Origin: Sphingomonas sp. Leaf407 | Lineage (GTDB): Bacteria > Pseudomonadota > Alphaproteobacteria > Sphingomonadales > Sphingomonadaceae | Assembly: GCF_001425385.1 (NCBI RefSeq) | Contig: NZ_LMQO01000001.1 | Coordinates: 310,001-374,000, forward strand | Length of the DNA: 64,000 nucleotides | Direction of reading: 5' to 3' | Part shown: positions 1 to 11,757 of the stretch, piece after piece | Numbering within the stretch: the stretch's first letter is position 1 | Layout of the letters: each line of letters opens with the position of its first letter | Translations under genes and position numbers: made by a program | The notes under the pieces: model-generated | The model's input: only the letters and a program-made list of their open reading frames with translations | The model's database searches: none | Told to the model about the DNA's origin: nothing

Positions 1-1257
1 GCCGGGACCAGCCTCGCCAGCATCACCCGGCAGATCGACGGTGTCGGCGACCTGTTCGGATCGGGTGCGCCCAATAGCTGGGCGGCGATCGATCCCGACA
101 AATGGGCCTCGACCTTCGGCTTCGATGCGGTGCGCTATTGCGGCGTCGAATGCGGCGGCGGGCGCAGCCGGGTGAAGGAGGAGATCAAGGGCGCCTATGT
201 GATGGGCAACTTCGATCTGACCGACACGCTCGGCATCGGCGTACGCGGCGACGTGGGCGTGCGCTATATCAAGACCGACCTGTTCACCTCGGGCTATATC
301 GCGGTCGCACCGCCCGCCGGGCAGACCTCGCCCACCAACCTCGTCGGGCAATATGCGCAGGCGCGGCGCGGCTATGACGACTGGCTCCCTTCGGCCAATG
401 TCGTGATCGAACCGGTGCGCGACCTGTTGATCCGCCTGTCGGGGGCCAAGGTGATGACCCGGCCCGAACTCGGCATCCTGACGCCGACCAGCGGGGTCAA
501 TCCGGTGACGCGTGTCGGCAACGTCAACAACCCGTTTCTCGAACCGATCCGCGCCAACACCTTCGACGCCGCGCTCGAATGGTATTTCAAGCCGGGCTCG
601 CTGCTGTCGGTCGCCTATTTCTACAAGGACATCAAAAGCTATATCCAGAACGTCAACAGCCAGATCCCGTTCAACCAGTTGGGGCTGCCCAACGCGCTGC
701 TGGAGAACAGCCAGACCTCGCCCGACGAGCTGTTCACCGTGTCGCAGCCGTTCAACACGCCGGGCGGTCCGCTGCAGGGTGTCGAGGTCAACGCGCAGTT
801 GCGGCTCGACTTCCTGCCCGGGTTCCTCGGCAATCTGGGCGTGCTGGCCAATTACACCCGCGTGACGTCGGAGATCGAATATGTCCTCGCCAGCGTGGGC
901 GGGGTGCCGACCGTGACGACGCCCAACGATCTGGTCGGCCTGTCGAAGAACACCGCGTCGGGCACGCTGTTCTATGAGGACGATCGGTTCAGCATCCGCT
1001 CGACCGCCAATTATCGCGACCGCTTCATCCGCGGCATTCCGGCATCGCCCGGCAGCGATCTTCAGGGGAACAAGCCGACGCTCTATGTCGATGCCTCGGC
1101 ATCCTATGGCATCACCGACACCATCAAGCTGATCGTCGAGGCGACCAACCTGACCGACGAGCGGAACGTCCTCTATACCGACAGCGTCCGGCAGGACACG
1201 CTGTTCGAGACGCGGATCGGCCGGACGGTGACGGCGGGCGTTAACGTGCGGTTCTGA
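1..1257 (+). CDS. TonB-dependent receptor, C-terminal part (5' end outside window)
   Basis: The reading frame is open from the first base, and 418 codons are visible before TGA. The protein lacks its plug domain here and shows only beta-barrel sequence: alternating hydrophobic and aromatic strands, a segment near residues 135-215 typical of the oligosaccharide-type receptors of Caulobacter and Xanthomonas (RPELGILTP, then GNVNNPFLEPIRANTFD, then FYKDIKSYI), and the closing strand GRTVTAGVNVRF with a terminal Phe, as expected for BAM-dependent folding. It would sit in the outer membrane and import a ligand powered by TonB-ExbBD. The substrate cannot be told from this part. An intergenic palindromic element follows, and the next gene is convergent. 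Confidence 0.93.
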   Translation, partial: AGTSLASITRQIDGVGDLFGSGAPNSWAAIDPDKWASTFGFDAVRYCGVECGGGRSRVKEEIKGAYVMGNFDLTDTLGIGVRGDVGVRYIKTDLFTSGYIAVAPPAGQTSPTNLVGQYAQARRGYDDWLPSANVVIEPVRDLLIRLSGAKVMTRPELGILTPTSGVNPVTRVGNVNNPFLEPIRANTFDAALEWYFKPGSLLSVAYFYKDIKSYIQNVNSQIPFNQLGLPNALLENSQTSPDELFTVSQPFNTPGGPLQGVEVNAQLRLDFLPGFLGNLGVLANYTRVTSEIEYVLASVGGVPTVTTPNDLVGLSKNTASGTLFYEDDRFSIRSTANYRDRFIRGIPASPGSDLQGNKPTLYVDASASYGITDTIKLIVEATNLTDERNVLYTDSVRQDTLFETRIGRTVTAGVNVRF

Positions 1258-1265
1258 GATTACGT

Positions 1266-1380
1266 CTCCCCCCCTGGAAAGGGGGGGGCGGGGGTGGGTC
1301 GGGTTGCGAGGGAACGGTAGCACCCGCCCCAGACCGACCCACCCCCAGCTCCTCCCTGGTCAGGGAGGGGCTGGGGGTGG
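1266..1380. repeat. Intergenic palindromic element, family A copy 1
   Basis: Two inverted arms: GGGGGTGGGTCGG near 1290-1302 against CCGACCCACCCCC near 1333-1346, each flanked by its own small C-rich/G-rich palindrome (right one CTCCCTGGTCAGGGAG). It lies between the convergent ends of the receptor and tesB. Four similar copies occur in the window (6182, 27674, 30506, 47601). It resembles a REP/BIME element and may act as a bidirectional terminator or RNA stabiliser. Confidence 0.8.
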
Positions 1381-1385
1381 GAGCC

Positions 1386-2255
1386 TCAACCCCGCGCCCG
1401 GATCAGCCCTTCCTGCGCGACGCTGGCGACCAGCCGCCCGTCGCGGGTGAAGATGCGGCCGCGATTGTGGCCGCGTGCGTGACCGGCCCATGGGCTGTCG
1501 GTGGCATAGAGCAGCCAGTCGTCGACCCGGAACGGCTCGTGCAGCCACAGCGCATGGTCGAGGCTGGCGACCTGTATCCGCTCCATCAGCCAGTTGACGC
1601 CGTGCGGCAGCATCGACGTGCCGAGCAGCATCGCGTCGCTGGCATAGGCGAGCATCGCGCGGTGCAGTTCCATATCCTCGCCGACCGGGCCGCAGATGCG
1701 GAACCAGCTCGCCTGTTCGGGGGCACGCGGCGTCGGGTCGAGCCAGTGGCGGCCCGAGGCGGGGCGAAATTCGAGCGGTCGTGCCTTGGCGAGCAGCGGG
1801 GTGAGGCGTTCGGGAATCCGGTCGCGCATCGCCTCGATCAGATCGGCCTCGGTCGGCAGGTCCTCGGGCGGGGGCACGTCGGGCATCGCGTCCTGATGGT
1901 GCATGCCCTCTTCGGGCAGGTGGAACGAGGCGGCCATGTTGAGAATCGCCTGTCCGCGCTGCATCGCGATCACCCGCGCGTTGGCGAAGCTGCGCCCGGC
2001 GAAGTCGCGCTCCACCCGGTAGACGATCGGATGCGCCTCGTCGCCCGGCCGCAGGAAATAGGCGTGGAGCGAATGGGCGATCTTGTCGCCGCCGATCGAG
2101 CGCTGCGCCGCCTGCAACGCCTGTCCGATCACCTGACCGCCGAACACCCGGCCGACCCCGCCGGGGTTGCGCGCGCCCCGGTAGAGGTCGGTATCGATCG
2201 TCTCGACGTCGAGCAGCGCGGTGAGGTTCGCGACCAGGGTCGTGCTATCGGTCAT
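1386..2255 (-). CDS. tesB: Acyl-CoA thioesterase II
   Basis: A protein of 289 aa, close to the 286 aa of E. coli TesB, with a double hot-dog fold. It hydrolyses acyl-CoA to free fatty acid and CoA in the cytoplasm. Visible TesB features are the N-terminal [22 protein letters not shown] around residue 85, the [11 protein letters not shown] stretch carrying the catalytic Asp, and the C-terminal AQEGLIR with the expected Gln near residue 281. It starts at an ATG 31 bp beyond the stop of the upstream two-domain beta-oxidation gene on the same strand, so the two probably form an operon. That fits a role in trimming or releasing acyl-CoA intermediates during fatty-acid breakdown. Confidence 0.95.
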   Translation of the reverse strand: MTDSTTLVANLTALLDVETIDTDLYRGARNPGGVGRVFGGQVIGQALQAAQRSIGGDKIAHSLHAYFLRPGDEAHPIVYRVERDFAGRSFANARVIAMQRGQAILNMAASFHLPEEGMHHQDAMPDVPPPEDLPTEADLIEAMRDRIPERLTPLLAKARPLEFRPASGRHWLDPTPRAPEQASWFRICGPVGEDMELHRAMLAYASDAMLLGTSMLPHGVNWLMERIQVASLDHALWLHEPFRVDDWLLYATDSPWAGHARGHNRGRIFTRDGRLVASVAQEGLIRARG

Positions 2256-2286
2256 GGCTGCTCCAACGGTCGGCGGACGCGGCGGT

Positions 2287-4308
2287 TCAGTTGAACCGCC
2301 CGCCGCTCTCGGCCTTTTCGCGCAGCAGCGGCGCGACCTCGAAGCCGTGCTTTTCTAGGCCGGCGACGATCTTCTTCAGCCCTTCCATATCGGCCCAGAA
2401 CATCGGACCACCGCGATACGGCGGCCAGCCATAGCCATAGACCCAGACGACATCGATGTCCGATGCGCGCTGCGCCTTGCCCTCGGCGAGGATCTTCGCG
2501 CCTTCGTTGACCATCGGATAAAGCGTGCGTTCGATGATTTCCTGTTCGGTCACGTCATGCTGCGGCGTGCCGGTCTTTTCGCGGAAATCGGTGATGATCT
2601 CGGCGACGCGGGGGCTGGGCGACGGGTTGCGCCTGTCGTCATAGTCGTAGAAGCCCGCGCCCTTCTTCTGGCCCCAGCGATCCTCGGCGGCGAGCGCGTC
2701 GCGGATATTCTCGATCCGGGTCGGGTCGCGGTGCCAGCCGATGTCGACGCCGGCCAGATCGCTCATCTGGAACGGACCCATCGGGAAGCCGAAATCGACA
2801 TGCACCCGGTCGACCTGTTCGGGGGTCGCGCCTTCGAGCAGTAGCTTGGTCGCTTCCTCCTGACGCGGGATCAGCATGCGGTTGCCGATAAAGCCGTGGC
2901 AGACGCCGGCAACTACCGCGACCTTGCGGATCTTCTTGGCGATGGCCATCACGGTCGCCAGCGCATCGTCGGCGGTCTTTTCGGCGCGGACGACCTCCAG
3001 CAGCTTCATGACATTGGCCGGCGAGAAGAAGTGCATGCCCAGCACGTCCTGCGGCCGGTTGGTCGCGGCAGCGATGACGTCGATGTCGAGGAAGCTGGTG
3101 TTGGTCGCGAGGATCGCACCCGGCTTGGCGATGGTGTCGAGCTTGGCGAAGATGTCCTGCTTGACCGCCATTTCCTCATACACCGCCTCGATCACCAGAT
3201 CGCAGTCGGCGAGCGCGTCCAGCCCCAGCGTGGCGGTGAGCAGCCCCATCGCCGCCTCGACCGCTTGCGGCTTCATCCGGCCCTTGGCGGCGGTCGCCTC
3301 GTAATTCTTGCGGATGGTGGCAACGCCGCGATCGAGCGCGTCCTGCTGCATCTCGACGATGGTGACAGGAACCCCGGCCGACAGGAAGTTCATCGCGATT
3401 CCGCCGCCCATCGTGCCCGCGCCGATCACGCCGACGCGGTTCACCGGGCGCAGCGCGATGTCCTTGGCAATGCCGTCGATCCGCGACGCCTTGCGTTCGG
3501 AAAAGAAGATATGCCGCTGCGCCGCCGACTGCACGCTGAACATCAGTTTCATGAACTGCTCGCGCTCGAACTGCACCCCTTGCGCGAAGGGGGTTTCGCT
3601 GGCCTTGACCACGCAGGCGATGTTGGCGGCCGGCGCTTCATAGCCCCGGAAGCGGCGGGCGTTGGCCTTCTCGAAGGCGGCCACGGCTTCGGGGTCGGGC
3701 TGGACCGGCTTTTCGGAGGTGCGGGGCAGGGGGCGGACGTCCGCCACCTCGGTCGCGAAGGCGATGGCGTCGACGAGCAGGCTGTCCTCGCCGGCCAGCC
3801 GGTCGATCAGGCCGGCGTCCTTCGCTTTCGTCGCGGAAATCGGATCACCCTTCGCCACCAGTTCCAGCGCCACCGCGACGCCGCCCAAGCGCGGCAGACG
3901 CTGGGTGCCGCCGGCGCCGGGCAGCAGGCCGAGCTTCACTTCGGGCGTGCCGAGCTTCGCGCTGGGCACCGCGATCCGGTAATGGCTGGCAATCGCGACC
4001 TCGCAGCCGCCGCCGAGCGCGGTGCCGTGGATTGCCGCCACGACCGGCTTGTCCGACGCCTCGATCATGTCGACCAGTTCGGGGAGCAGCGGCATCACCG
4101 GCGGCTTGGTGAATTCGGTGATGTCGGCCCCGGCGAAGAACGTCTTGCCGGCGCAGGCGATGACGACCGCGCGGATGGAATCGTCACCGGCGGCTTCCTC
4201 GATCGCGGCCTTCAGGCCGAGCCGTACCGGGGCGGCGAGCGCGTTGACCGGCGGGTGGTCGGCGATCGCGACCAGCACGTCGCCATGGCGTTCGGTCTTG
4301 ACGGACAT
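2287..4308 (-). CDS. Two-domain beta-oxidation protein: enoyl-CoA hydratase / 3-hydroxyacyl-CoA dehydrogenase
   Basis: 673 aa from the ATG at 4308, chosen because GGAGAG lies nine bases upstream and the product then begins directly with the hydratase fold; an in-frame extension to 4515 has no family-like sequence. Residues 1-190 are crotonase-type, with GGGCE (Glu103) and [14 protein letters not shown] (Glu123) matching the two catalytic glutamates of FadB/FadJ. Residues 290-480 hold the NAD-binding GAGTMGGG (296-303), followed by the dehydrogenase C-terminal domains with [13 protein letters not shown]. It hydrates enoyl-CoA and oxidises the 3-hydroxyacyl-CoA. The domain order is that of FadJ/FadB alpha subunits. 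Downstream tesB is probably co-transcribed; an acyl-CoA ligase gene is divergent. Confidence 0.93.
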   Translation of the reverse strand: MSVKTERHGDVLVAIADHPPVNALAAPVRLGLKAAIEEAAGDDSIRAVVIACAGKTFFAGADITEFTKPPVMPLLPELVDMIEASDKPVVAAIHGTALGGGCEVAIASHYRIAVPSAKLGTPEVKLGLLPGAGGTQRLPRLGGVAVALELVAKGDPISATKAKDAGLIDRLAGEDSLLVDAIAFATEVADVRPLPRTSEKPVQPDPEAVAAFEKANARRFRGYEAPAANIACVVKASETPFAQGVQFEREQFMKLMFSVQSAAQRHIFFSERKASRIDGIAKDIALRPVNRVGVIGAGTMGGGIAMNFLSAGVPVTIVEMQQDALDRGVATIRKNYEATAAKGRMKPQAVEAAMGLLTATLGLDALADCDLVIEAVYEEMAVKQDIFAKLDTIAKPGAILATNTSFLDIDVIAAATNRPQDVLGMHFFSPANVMKLLEVVRAEKTADDALATVMAIAKKIRKVAVVAGVCHGFIGNRMLIPRQEEATKLLLEGATPEQVDRVHVDFGFPMGPFQMSDLAGVDIGWHRDPTRIENIRDALAAEDRWGQKKGAGFYDYDDRRNPSPSPRVAEIITDFREKTGTPQHDVTEQEIIERTLYPMVNEGAKILAEGKAQRASDIDVVWVYGYGWPPYRGGPMFWADMEGLKKIVAGLEKHGFEVAPLLREKAESGGRFN

Positions 4309-4454
4309 TGCGGGCATCTCTCCATCGGTTGTCATACCGGGAATTCTAAATCCCCGGTGGTATCGGGGCCTTCTATTGCCTTTGGCTCCCGCGTAATCAA
4401 TAGTCCGTCGCAACGGATGTGGAATTTCCGGCAAACCCGATATTCTAGGAGGCG
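4309..4454. promoter_or_regulatory. Divergent promoter region between beta-oxidation gene and acyl-CoA ligase
   Basis: A 146 bp stretch between two oppositely oriented fatty-acid genes, so it should hold both promoters. It is visibly richer in A+T than the flanking genes (for example 4385-4445). AGGAGG at 4447-4452 lies only two bases before the GTG chosen for the ligase. I see no clear operator palindrome. Confidence 0.5.
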
Positions 4455-6179
<1,725 letters not shown>

Positions 6180-6181
6180 GG

Positions 6182-6290
6182 CTCCCCTCCCTGACAAGGG
6201 AGGGGTTGGGGGTGGGTTGGCCTGCGAGGGAATGTATCGGTGTCCTCGAAGCCTACCCACCCCCGGCCCCTCCCTTGTCAGGGAGGGGAG
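6182..6290. repeat. Intergenic palindromic element, family A copy 2
   Basis: Left arm CTCCCCTCCCTGACAAGGGA followed by GGGGTTGGGGGTGGG; right arm CCCACCCCCGGCCCCTCCC followed by TTGTCAGGGAGGGG. Each arm is itself a small hairpin (CCCTCCCTGACAAGGGAGGG) and the two arms pair with each other across about 35 bases. It lies between the acyl-CoA ligase and the ABC-F gene. The remaining bases 6291-6452 hold only the ABC-F leader. Confidence 0.85.
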
Positions 6291-6452
6291 GAGTTTTCGA
6301 TCGGTTCGGGTGGCAGGTTGCACCTGTGCGACATTTGCCGTCAGTCGGTCTGAACGGGTCGAGGCGTGTGTCGGCGACCCGCCGGCAGCCACCATGACGC
6401 CAGTGCGGCGTCCCCTTCGCAAACGCGGCGAAAACTGCTACGCGCCCGCCCC

Positions 6453-8309
6453 ATGCTCAATCTGAACGGTATCACGGTGCGCCTTGGCGGGCGGACGATC
6501 CTCGACAATGCCAGTGCGGCGCTGCCGCCGGGCAGCCGGGTCGGGCTGATCGGGCGCAATGGCGCGGGCAAGTCGACGCTGGTGCGGGTGATCGCCGGCC
6601 AGCTCGAACCCGACACCGGCACCGCCGAGATGCCGCGCGGGTCACGCCTCGGCTATGTCGCGCAGGAAGCGCCGGCGGGACAGGCGACGCCGTTCGAGAT
6701 GGTGCTGGAGGCCGATGTCGAACGTGCGCGGTTGATGCACGATGCCGAAACCGTGACCGATCCCGACCGGCTGGGCGACATTCACGAACGGCTGCTGGCG
6801 ATCGACGCCTATGGCGCGCCGGCGCGCGCGGCGCGCATCCTCGTCGGGCTGGGCTTCGACGAGGAGATGCAGGGCCGCGCGCTGGAGAGCTATTCGGGCG
6901 GCTGGCGGATGCGCGTCGCGCTGGCGGCGTTGCTGTTCAGCCAGCCCGACGTGCTGCTGCTCGACGAACCGTCGAACCACCTCGACCTCGAAGCGGTGAT
7001 GTGGCTGGAGGATTTTCTCAAAGGCTACAAGGCGACGATCGTCGTCGTCAGCCACGAGCGCGATTTCCTGAACAACGTCGTCGACCATATCCTGCATCTG
7101 CATCAGGGCAAGATCACCCTGTATCCCGGCGGCTATGACGCTTTCGAGAAGCAGCGCGCCGAGCGGCTGGCGCAGATCGAGGCGGCGCGCGCCAATCAGG
7201 CGTCGCAGCGCGCCAAGCTGCAGGAATATGTGGCGAAGAACTCCGCCCGCGCCTCGACCGCGAAACAGGCGCAGTCGCGGCTCAAGATCCTCGCCAAGAT
7301 GAAGCCGATCGCGGCGATGGCCGAGGATCCCAGCCTGACGTTCGACTTTCCCGATCCCGACGAACTGCGCCCGCCGCTCATCACGCTCGACATGGCGAGC
7401 GTCGGCTATGGCGACACGCCGATCCTCAAGCGGCTGAACCTGCGGATCGACCCCGAGGACCGTATCGCGCTGCTGGGCCGCAACGGCAACGGCAAGACGA
7501 CGCTGGCGCGGTTGCTCGCGGCGCAATTGACGCCGATGGACGGCGACATGAACGCGGCGGGCAAGATGAAGGTCGGCTATTTCACCCAGTATCAGGTGGA
7601 GGAACTCAGCACCGACGACACCCCGCTCGAACATATGACGCGGCAGATGAAGGGCGCGTCGCCCGCCGCGGTGCGCGCACAGCTCGGCCGGTTCGGCTTT
7701 TCGGGCGACAAGGCGATCACGCTGGTCGGCAAGCTGTCGGGCGGCGAGCGGGCGCGGTTGGCGCTGGCGCTCATCACGCGCGAGGCACCGCATATGCTGA
7801 TCCTCGACGAGCCGACCAACCATCTGGACGTCGATGCGCGCGAGGCGCTGGTGCAGGCGTTGAACGCCTATACCGGCTGCGTGCTGCTCGTCAGCCACGA
7901 CCGCCACATGCTGGAGGCGACCGCCGACCGGCTGGTGCTGGTCGACGAGGGGACGGCGAAGGAATTCGACGGGACGATCGACGACTATATCGCGCTGATC
8001 CTCGGCAATTCGGCCAAGGAAAAGGCGAAGAAGGCCAACAAGAAGGACGACCGCAAGGCGGCGGCCGAAGCGCGCGAGAAGGCGCAGGTGTTGCGCAAGG
8101 GTGCGCAGGCGATCGAGCGCGATCTGGCCAAGCTGACCGAGCAGCGCGACGCGCTGGACGCGGCGATGGCGGGGCAGGCGTCGCCCGCGCTCGCCCGGCT
8201 GACGATGGCGCAGTTGATGAAGCGCCGCGCCAGCCTCGACACCGAGATCGAGGCGGCGGAGGCCAAGTGGATGGAGGCGAACGAGGCGCTGGAGGGACTG
8301 GCGGCGTAG
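6453..8309 (+). CDS. ABC-F family ATPase (YheS/Uup-like ribosome-associated protein)
   Basis: 618 aa from the ATG at 6453, where the product begins MLNLNGITVRLGG as ABC-F proteins do. Two ATP-binding cassettes without membrane segments are present: Walker A GRNGAGKST at residues 34-42, signature YSGGWRMRVALA, LLLDEPSNHLD; then a linker rich in Ala, Lys and Arg; then the second cassette with GRNGNGKTT, KLSGGERARLAL and LILDEPTNHLD. A charged C-terminal coiled coil (KEKAKKANKKDDRK onward) resembles YheS and Uup. Such proteins bind the ribosomal E site and relieve stalling or act in subunit assembly. The exact ABC-F subgroup is inferred from the coiled-coil tail and length. A palindromic element follows. 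Confidence 0.93.
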   Translation: MLNLNGITVRLGGRTILDNASAALPPGSRVGLIGRNGAGKSTLVRVIAGQLEPDTGTAEMPRGSRLGYVAQEAPAGQATPFEMVLEADVERARLMHDAETVTDPDRLGDIHERLLAIDAYGAPARAARILVGLGFDEEMQGRALESYSGGWRMRVALAALLFSQPDVLLLDEPSNHLDLEAVMWLEDFLKGYKATIVVVSHERDFLNNVVDHILHLHQGKITLYPGGYDAFEKQRAERLAQIEAARANQASQRAKLQEYVAKNSARASTAKQAQSRLKILAKMKPIAAMAEDPSLTFDFPDPDELRPPLITLDMASVGYGDTPILKRLNLRIDPEDRIALLGRNGNGKTTLARLLAAQLTPMDGDMNAAGKMKVGYFTQYQVEELSTDDTPLEHMTRQMKGASPAAVRAQLGRFGFSGDKAITLVGKLSGGERARLALALITREAPHMLILDEPTNHLDVDAREALVQALNAYTGCVLLVSHDRHMLEATADRLVLVDEGTAKEFDGTIDDYIALILGNSAKEKAKKANKKDDRKAAAEAREKAQVLRKGAQAIERDLAKLTEQRDALDAAMAGQASPALARLTMAQLMKRRASLDTEIEAAEAKWMEANEALEGLAA

Positions 8310-8316
8310 GGCATTT

Positions 8317-8412
8317 CGTCATTCCCGCGAAGGCGGGAATCCATAGACGCTGACGGATCGGCTGGAAGCGCGACGCCAGCGTTTATGGGTCCCCGCCTTC
8401 GCGGGGACGACG
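8317..8412. repeat. Intergenic palindromic element, family B copy 1
   Basis: Left arm CGTCATTCCCGCGAAGGCGG ending in GAATCCATA. The right arm, TATGGGTCCCCGCCTTCGCG ending GGGACGACG, has drifted (GGTCCCC in place of GATTCCC). Each arm holds its own hairpin CCCGCGAAGGCGGG. It lies between the convergent 3' ends of the ABC-F and EcsC-like genes. Related copies: 17021, 34432, 55681 and a divergent one at 51007. Confidence 0.85.
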
Positions 8413-8486
8413 AGGGGGAGGGCACGCGGCGGACGATGCGTTGGCAGGGGGGGAAGGATGGTTGTTCTTGTCGCCAGTACCTTCCC

Positions 8487-8948
8487 TCAAACCAGCGTAC
8501 GTTTCACCGTCTCATAACAGTCGTCGATATGGCTGTTGCCGACCAGCTTCATCGCGCCGAAGCTGATGCCGGCGGCGGCGACCTGTCCGGCGAAGGGGAC
8601 GAAGCGTAGCACCGATTTCGTCGCGTAGCGCGCCGCGACGCGGCGGACGAGCGCGGTGACGATGCGGCGGGTGATCGATCGGCCGATGACGCCGTTGCCG
8701 AGATTGGCGGCGATCAGGAAAATCTGCTTCGCGCGATCGGGTTCGAGCTGTTCGACCTGATGCTTGCTCAACCCGAAACGCTGGTTGATGTCGGGCAGCA
8801 GCTTGGTCAGGATATTGGCGTCGACGAGCAGGTCGGCGCCGGGCACCGGCACCACCGCCGCGCCGGCCGAGACGAGCGCGCGTTTCGTCACCAGCTTGCG
8901 CGCCTCGTCGGCCACGCGGTCGAGTTCGGCGAGCGACGTGATCTGCAT
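8487..8948 (-). CDS. EcsC-like / DUF697-like membrane-associated protein
   Basis: 153 aa from the ATG at 8948. The N-terminus begins MQITSLAELDRVADEARKLV, a charged helix, followed by a hydrophobic stretch AGAAVVPVPGADLLVDA (residues 28-45) with the VPVPGADLLVD pattern of EcsC/DUF697-type proteins that follow small GTPases or act alone. A second hydrophobic patch, LRFVPFAGQVAAAGISFGAM, lies near residues 114-133. Function unknown; membrane association is inferred. A longer in-frame extension upstream lies antisense to the M3 peptidase gene and is not credible. The gene is divergent from that peptidase by 105 bp. Confidence 0.7.
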   Translation of the reverse strand: MQITSLAELDRVADEARKLVTKRALVSAGAAVVPVPGADLLVDANILTKLLPDINQRFGLSKHQVEQLEPDRAKQIFLIAANLGNGVIGRSITRRIVTALVRRVAARYATKSVLRFVPFAGQVAAAGISFGAMKLVGNSHIDDCYETVKRTLV

Positions 8949-9053
8949 GGATACCCCCGGTTCCGTTTCGTTGCCGCGCATAACGCGCGAGCTTGCCAAG
9001 CGGCTCCCAATGCCTAGGTTCGTCGTAATTCGATATTGCATACGGACGACTGG

Positions 9054-11174
9054 ATGAAAATCGCCTTGAGCCTGCTGCTTGCCTCCACCGCGCTGCCGAC
9101 GACAGGCGGCGCGCAGACCAGTGCCGCGACGCTCGACGCGACGCCGCTGACCGCGCCATGGGGCGGACCCTATGAAGGGGTGCCGCCGTGGGACAAGGTT
9201 ACACCGGCGATGTTCCCGGTCGCGTTCCCGGTGGCGATGGCCGAGATGCGGCGCGACATCCACAAGGTCCGCGACGACACGCGCCCGGCGACGTTCGACA
9301 CGGTGATCGTGCCGCTGCAACTGGCCGGCAAGACGATGGATCGGGTGGGCGCGATGTGGGGCGTCTATACCGGCAATCTCGCGACCAAGGAGGTGCAGGC
9401 GATCGACCGCGAGTGGTCGCCGAAACTGTCGGCGTTCAACGACGAACTGTTCCTCGACCCCAAGCTCTTCGCGCGGGTGAAAACGGCGTATGATACGCGC
9501 TCGAGCCAGCGGCTGAACGCGCAGCAACTGCGGTTGCTGGAGCGGACCTATCGCGGCTTCGTGCGGCGCGGCAGCCTGTTGACCGATGCGCAGCGCGCGC
9601 AGGTGAGCGGGCTTAACCAGCAATTGTCGGTCGCCTATAACGAGTTCAGCCGCAAGGTGCTGGCCGATGAGGAGACGTGGATCGTCGTCGATGACGCGAA
9701 GCGGCTGGCCGGCCTGCCCGACAGTTTCGTCGCGTCGTTGAAGGCGGCGGCGGACGAGCGGGGCCTTGCCGGCAAATGGGCGATCGTCAACACGCGCTCG
9801 TCGGTGGCGCCGGTGCTGACCTATGCCACCGATCGTTCCTTGCGCGAGGCGGTGTGGAGCAAGTTCGTCAAGCGCGGCGACAATGGCGACGGCAACGACA
9901 CCAAGGCGACGATCGCGACCATCCTGAAACTGCGGCAGGAGCGCGCGAAGCTGCTCGGCTTCCGCAACCATGCCTGGCTGCGGATGGACGATACGATGGC
10001 GGAGACGCCGGCCAACGCCCGCGCGCTGATGATGCGCGTGTGGCCCGCCGCCGTAGCACGGGTGCGGCAGGAAGTGACCGACATGCAGGCGCTGGCCACG
10101 CAGGGCGGGGCGGCGATCACGATCGAGCCATGGGATTATCGCTTCTACGCCGAAAAGGTGCGCAAGGCGAAATACGACCTCGATGAGAGCGAGGTGAAGC
10201 CGTATCTCCAGCTCGACAATATCGTGCAGGCCGCCTTCTATGCGGCGGGGCGGCTGTACGATCTGAAGTTCACCGAAAATACCGGGCAAATCCCGGTGTT
10301 CGAGAAGAACGTGCGGACCTTCGCCGTCACCGATGCGCGCGACGGGGCCAACGTCGGCGTCTTCTACCTCGACAATTTCGCGCGTAGCGGCAAGCGGTCG
10401 GGCGCATGGGCGACGCGCTATCGCGGGCAGCAGAAGCTCGGCGGCGAAACGAACGTGCTGGCGTCGAACAACAACAACTTCGTGAAGGGGGCGGGGGGAC
10501 AGCCGACGCTCATCAGCCTCGACGATGCGACGACGCTGTTCCACGAATTCGGCCATGCGATCCATTCGCTGGTGCAGGACGTGACCTATCCCGGCCTTTC
10601 GGGGACGCCGCGCGACTTCGTGGAATATCCGAGCCAGGTGAACGAGAACTGGCTGCTGACCCGCGACGTGCTCGATCGTTATGCCAGGCATTACCAGACC
10701 GGGCAGGCGATGCCGCAGGCGCTGGTCGACAAAATCGAGAAGTCGTCGACGTTTAATCAGGGATTCGACACGGTCGAATATCTCTCCTCGGCGATCGTCG
10801 ACATGGAGTTGCACGACCGTGCGGAGCCGGTGAGCGATGTCGCGGCGTTCGAACGCGATACGTTGGCCAAGCTGGGGATGCCCAGGGAGATCGTGATGCG
10901 GCACCGCCTGCCGCAGTTCAATCACCTCTTCTCGTCGGATGCCTATTCGGCGGGCTATTATTCCTATCTGTGGTCGGAGACGATGGATGCCGATACCTGG
11001 GCCACGTTCGTCGCGACCGGCAACGTGTGGGACAAGGCGACCGCCGACCGGTTCCGCAAGACGTTGCTGGCGACGGGGAACGAGACCGATCGCAAGGAAG
11101 CGTATCGCGCGTTTCGCGGGCGCGACCCGGATGTAACTGCGCTGTTCCGGCGGCGGGGGTTTCCGGTGGAGTGA
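9054..11174 (+). CDS. M3 family zinc oligopeptidase (dipeptidyl carboxypeptidase-like), exported
   Basis: 706 aa from the ATG at 9054; a TTG six codons earlier would only lengthen the signal peptide. The N-terminus (MKIALSLLLASTALPTTGGA) is a Sec signal, so the enzyme is probably periplasmic. The zinc motif HEFGH is at residues 497-501, inside LFHEFGHAIHSL, with the third ligand expected in the following helix (ENWLLTRDVLDRY). Length and motif match the M3A family (Dcp, oligopeptidase A), which cleaves short peptides and, for Dcp, removes C-terminal dipeptides. The C-terminal half is well conserved, including DMELHD and FSSDAYSAGYYSYLWSE. It stands alone with no obvious operon partner. Confidence 0.93.
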   Translation: MKIALSLLLASTALPTTGGAQTSAATLDATPLTAPWGGPYEGVPPWDKVTPAMFPVAFPVAMAEMRRDIHKVRDDTRPATFDTVIVPLQLAGKTMDRVGAMWGVYTGNLATKEVQAIDREWSPKLSAFNDELFLDPKLFARVKTAYDTRSSQRLNAQQLRLLERTYRGFVRRGSLLTDAQRAQVSGLNQQLSVAYNEFSRKVLADEETWIVVDDAKRLAGLPDSFVASLKAAADERGLAGKWAIVNTRSSVAPVLTYATDRSLREAVWSKFVKRGDNGDGNDTKATIATILKLRQERAKLLGFRNHAWLRMDDTMAETPANARALMMRVWPAAVARVRQEVTDMQALATQGGAAITIEPWDYRFYAEKVRKAKYDLDESEVKPYLQLDNIVQAAFYAAGRLYDLKFTENTGQIPVFEKNVRTFAVTDARDGANVGVFYLDNFARSGKRSGAWATRYRGQQKLGGETNVLASNNNNFVKGAGGQPTLISLDDATTLFHEFGHAIHSLVQDVTYPGLSGTPRDFVEYPSQVNENWLLTRDVLDRYARHYQTGQAMPQALVDKIEKSSTFNQGFDTVEYLSSAIVDMELHDRAEPVSDVAAFERDTLAKLGMPREIVMRHRLPQFNHLFSSDAYSAGYYSYLWSETMDADTWATFVATGNVWDKATADRFRKTLLATGNETDRKEAYRAFRGRDPDVTALFRRRGFPVE

Positions 11175-11272
11175 TGAGAGTGGGCGCCGGTAGCGGAGTA
11201 GCCGCTGTCGCCCCACTAGCATAAGTTCCCCGATTACACGTAAACGCTAGACGTTGCATCGGAAGCAAGCTT

Positions 11273-11746
11273 GTGAGAGACGCGCTGTTCGGAGAAGTCG
11301 AATATGAATTTGGATGGGTCGGCCAATGCGCATGGCCTTTCCTCGGCGCCGTGTCTGTTACTCGCCTGGTAATCCCGTGCGACGAAGGTGCTGAGATAAG
11401 CGCGGTTCAGAGGGAGGCTTACGCGGCTTTCAAGCAGCACAAAGCTAAAATGTGCAAAGCCGCCGAAGATGCGATCTTTTCACAATATCGCAAAAACCTG
11501 CCGGACTTGCGCGCACGCTTCGGTGGGCAATTCGCCGATCAGTGGTCACCGGAGATGGCAAGTGCGGAAGACCTAACCCGTGTGTTGACGCCGTCTGAGT
11601 TGATAATTCAAGAGTCCTTCGGCTCGCCGTCCGAGCGGGTTGTCGGTCTGCTATTCGACTGCGTTTGGGAACCAAGTTTAGGTTTTGCGGCGAAGTTCGT
11701 GGACGAGCGTTTGTGCGGTGTGGGTACTCAGGACATCGTTCTTTAG
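11273..11746 (+). CDS. DUF6985-domain protein
   Basis: 157 aa from GTG at 11273, with GGAAG about eight bases upstream. The frame begins MRDALFGEVEYEFGWVGQ and ends LCGVGTQDIVL. The start pattern (short acidic strand then Trp), the LLFDCVWEPSLGFAAKF segment and the closing VGTQDIVL match my recollection of DUF6985 proteins, which are often encoded in accessory regions and immunity-like clusters. No catalytic motif or membrane segment is visible. Base composition is lower in GC than its neighbours, and the next reading frame is a broken gene, so this patch may be acquired DNA. Function unknown. Confidence 0.65.
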   Translation: MRDALFGEVEYEFGWVGQCAWPFLGAVSVTRLVIPCDEGAEISAVQREAYAAFKQHKAKMCKAAEDAIFSQYRKNLPDLRARFGGQFADQWSPEMASAEDLTRVLTPSELIIQESFGSPSERVVGLLFDCVWEPSLGFAAKFVDERLCGVGTQDIVL

Positions 11747-11757
11747 GAGGTTGGTCA

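Noticed and set aside
8487-11222. A 911-codon open frame on the minus strand covering the whole M3 peptidase gene
   Set aside because: Only its last 153 codons look like a protein (EcsC-like). The rest is Arg/His-rich antisense to a well-conserved peptidase and is a by-product of high GC.
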